From Sulfurovum sp. (GTDB lineage: Bacteria > Campylobacterota > Campylobacteria > Campylobacterales > Sulfurovaceae): 5,930 nt of DNA. Positions 5,592-5,930 of the stretch are shown here, in pieces. The stretch lies in NCBI GenBank assembly GCA_024763575.1, contig JANTFF010000055.1, positions 1-5,930 on the forward strand. The letters run 5' to 3'. The position numbers were made by a program, and so were the translations under genes. The notes under the pieces are model-generated. The model was not told where the DNA came from and searched no databases. It was given only the letters and a program-made list of their open reading frames with translations. Numbering within the stretch: position 1 is the stretch's first letter; every line of letters starts with the position of its first letter.

Positions 5592-5930
5592 TTATTCCTC
5601 TTCTGCAAACTCTATCTCTGTATAGGCATCAGATATATTTTGTGCATTTAGAGATTTGAACATTGCTCTATCTTTGAACTCTTCCATTTTAATTATGCTA
5701 GTTATATCTTCAGCATCAACTTCATCATCCATAGCTTTAAGTATTCTTTTATGGAGTAAGGTAAAATATTTCTCTGCATCATTTAGTGCATTTTTGCTTG
5801 TGTCTAGTCCATGACCAGCTACAAAAACAGTCCAATCTTTACTTCTCATCATTTTAATAGCTTTAAGCTCACCCACAATTGAACCATCACGATTAGAGGT
5901 AATTCGTCCATTCATTGCTAAATCTCCAGA
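5592..5930 (-). CDS. Metallo-beta-lactamase-fold hydrolase, C-terminal part (5' end outside window)
   Basis: Only the last 112 residues are in the window. The frame stays open to base 5930 (SGDLAMNGRITSNRDGS), so the ATG at 5915 is internal. Two metal-ligand landmarks of the MBL fold are visible: the Asp of SGDLAMNGR and the final His of VFVAGHGLD. A helix-rich C-terminal extension rich in acidic residues follows (ILKAMDDEVDAEDIT), ending EFAEEE. The HxHxDH motif must lie upstream of the window. SoxH-like or quinoprotein-relay MBL hydrolases have a similar end, and these often sit beside thioredoxin-like genes, but the subfamily cannot be fixed from this fragment. The following lipoprotein gene begins 10 bases after its TAA (5592-5594), so the two are probably co-transcribed. 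A periplasmic location is possible but cannot be seen without the N-terminus. Confidence 0.75.
   Translation of the reverse strand, partial: SGDLAMNGRITSNRDGSIVGELKAIKMMRSKDWTVFVAGHGLDTSKNALNDAEKYFTLLHKRILKAMDDEVDAEDITSIIKMEEFKDRAMFKSLNAQNISDAYTEIEFAEEE

Noticed and set aside
5582..5608. A TTG start at 5606-5608 for the thioredoxin-fold lipoprotein
   Set aside because: It would overlap the preceding gene and place nine polar residues before the signal peptide, while the ATG at 5579-5581 gives a normal short lipoprotein signal and clean spacing.
1..5930. CRISPR arrays, tRNA or rRNA genes, insertion sequences, toxin-antitoxin pairs
   Set aside because: I saw no regularly spaced repeats, no tRNA cloverleaf or rRNA segment, no transposase and no terminal inverted repeats. 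The only mobile element is the intein.

Overview
The window reads as chromosomal DNA of a low-GC member of the Campylobacterota (Epsilonproteobacteria), probably a Sulfurimonas-, Sulfurovum- or Arcobacter-like organism. Three things point there: the one-base glmM/lspA overlap (a pair known from Helicobacter and Campylobacter), a RecA with the '[12 protein letters not shown]' loop that I associate with this group, and mqnD of the futalosine menaquinone pathway. The lineage is inferred from gene content and not from a search.

Layout. On the plus strand, bases 2-1152 hold the C-terminal half of glmM (peptidoglycan precursor synthesis) coupled to complete lspA (lipoprotein signal peptidase). lspA abuts, tail to tail with no gap, a minus-strand gene for a small two-helix membrane protein of unknown function (1153-1479), which has its own extended -10 promoter. 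Upstream of it on the minus strand is recA (3638 down to 1536). A 143-base divergent promoter region separates recA from plus-strand mqnD (3782-4645). mqnD overlaps by 15 bases, tail to tail, a minus-strand cluster running in from the right edge: a partial metallo-beta-lactamase-fold hydrolase, a thioredoxin-fold lipoprotein and a MOSC-domain protein. These are 10 and 12 bases apart and look like one operon. No stretch of 300 bases lacks a gene.

The notable locus is recA. It carries a 356-codon intein (1959-3026) with all splicing blocks and both LAGLIDADG endonuclease motifs recognisable. It sits in DNA-binding loop L2, between Gly204 and the Ser of SPETTTGG. One in-frame TAA (2568-2570), at intein codon 153 between the two LAGLIDADG motifs, is the only interruption of an otherwise continuous 700-codon frame. 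Without it, splicing would yield a normal 344-residue RecA. As read, the locus gives a RecA N-half plus intein N-half (356 residues) and a downstream segment with its first ATG at 2441. The candidates are a recent nonsense mutation, a sequencing error, readthrough, or a split intein working in trans. The sequence alone does not decide, but the lack of a ribosome-binding site for the second half and the normal TAA context make a working split intein the less likely choice.

Functional links are modest: LspA would process the thioredoxin-fold lipoprotein, and the remaining genes are housekeeping (cell wall, DNA repair, quinone synthesis).
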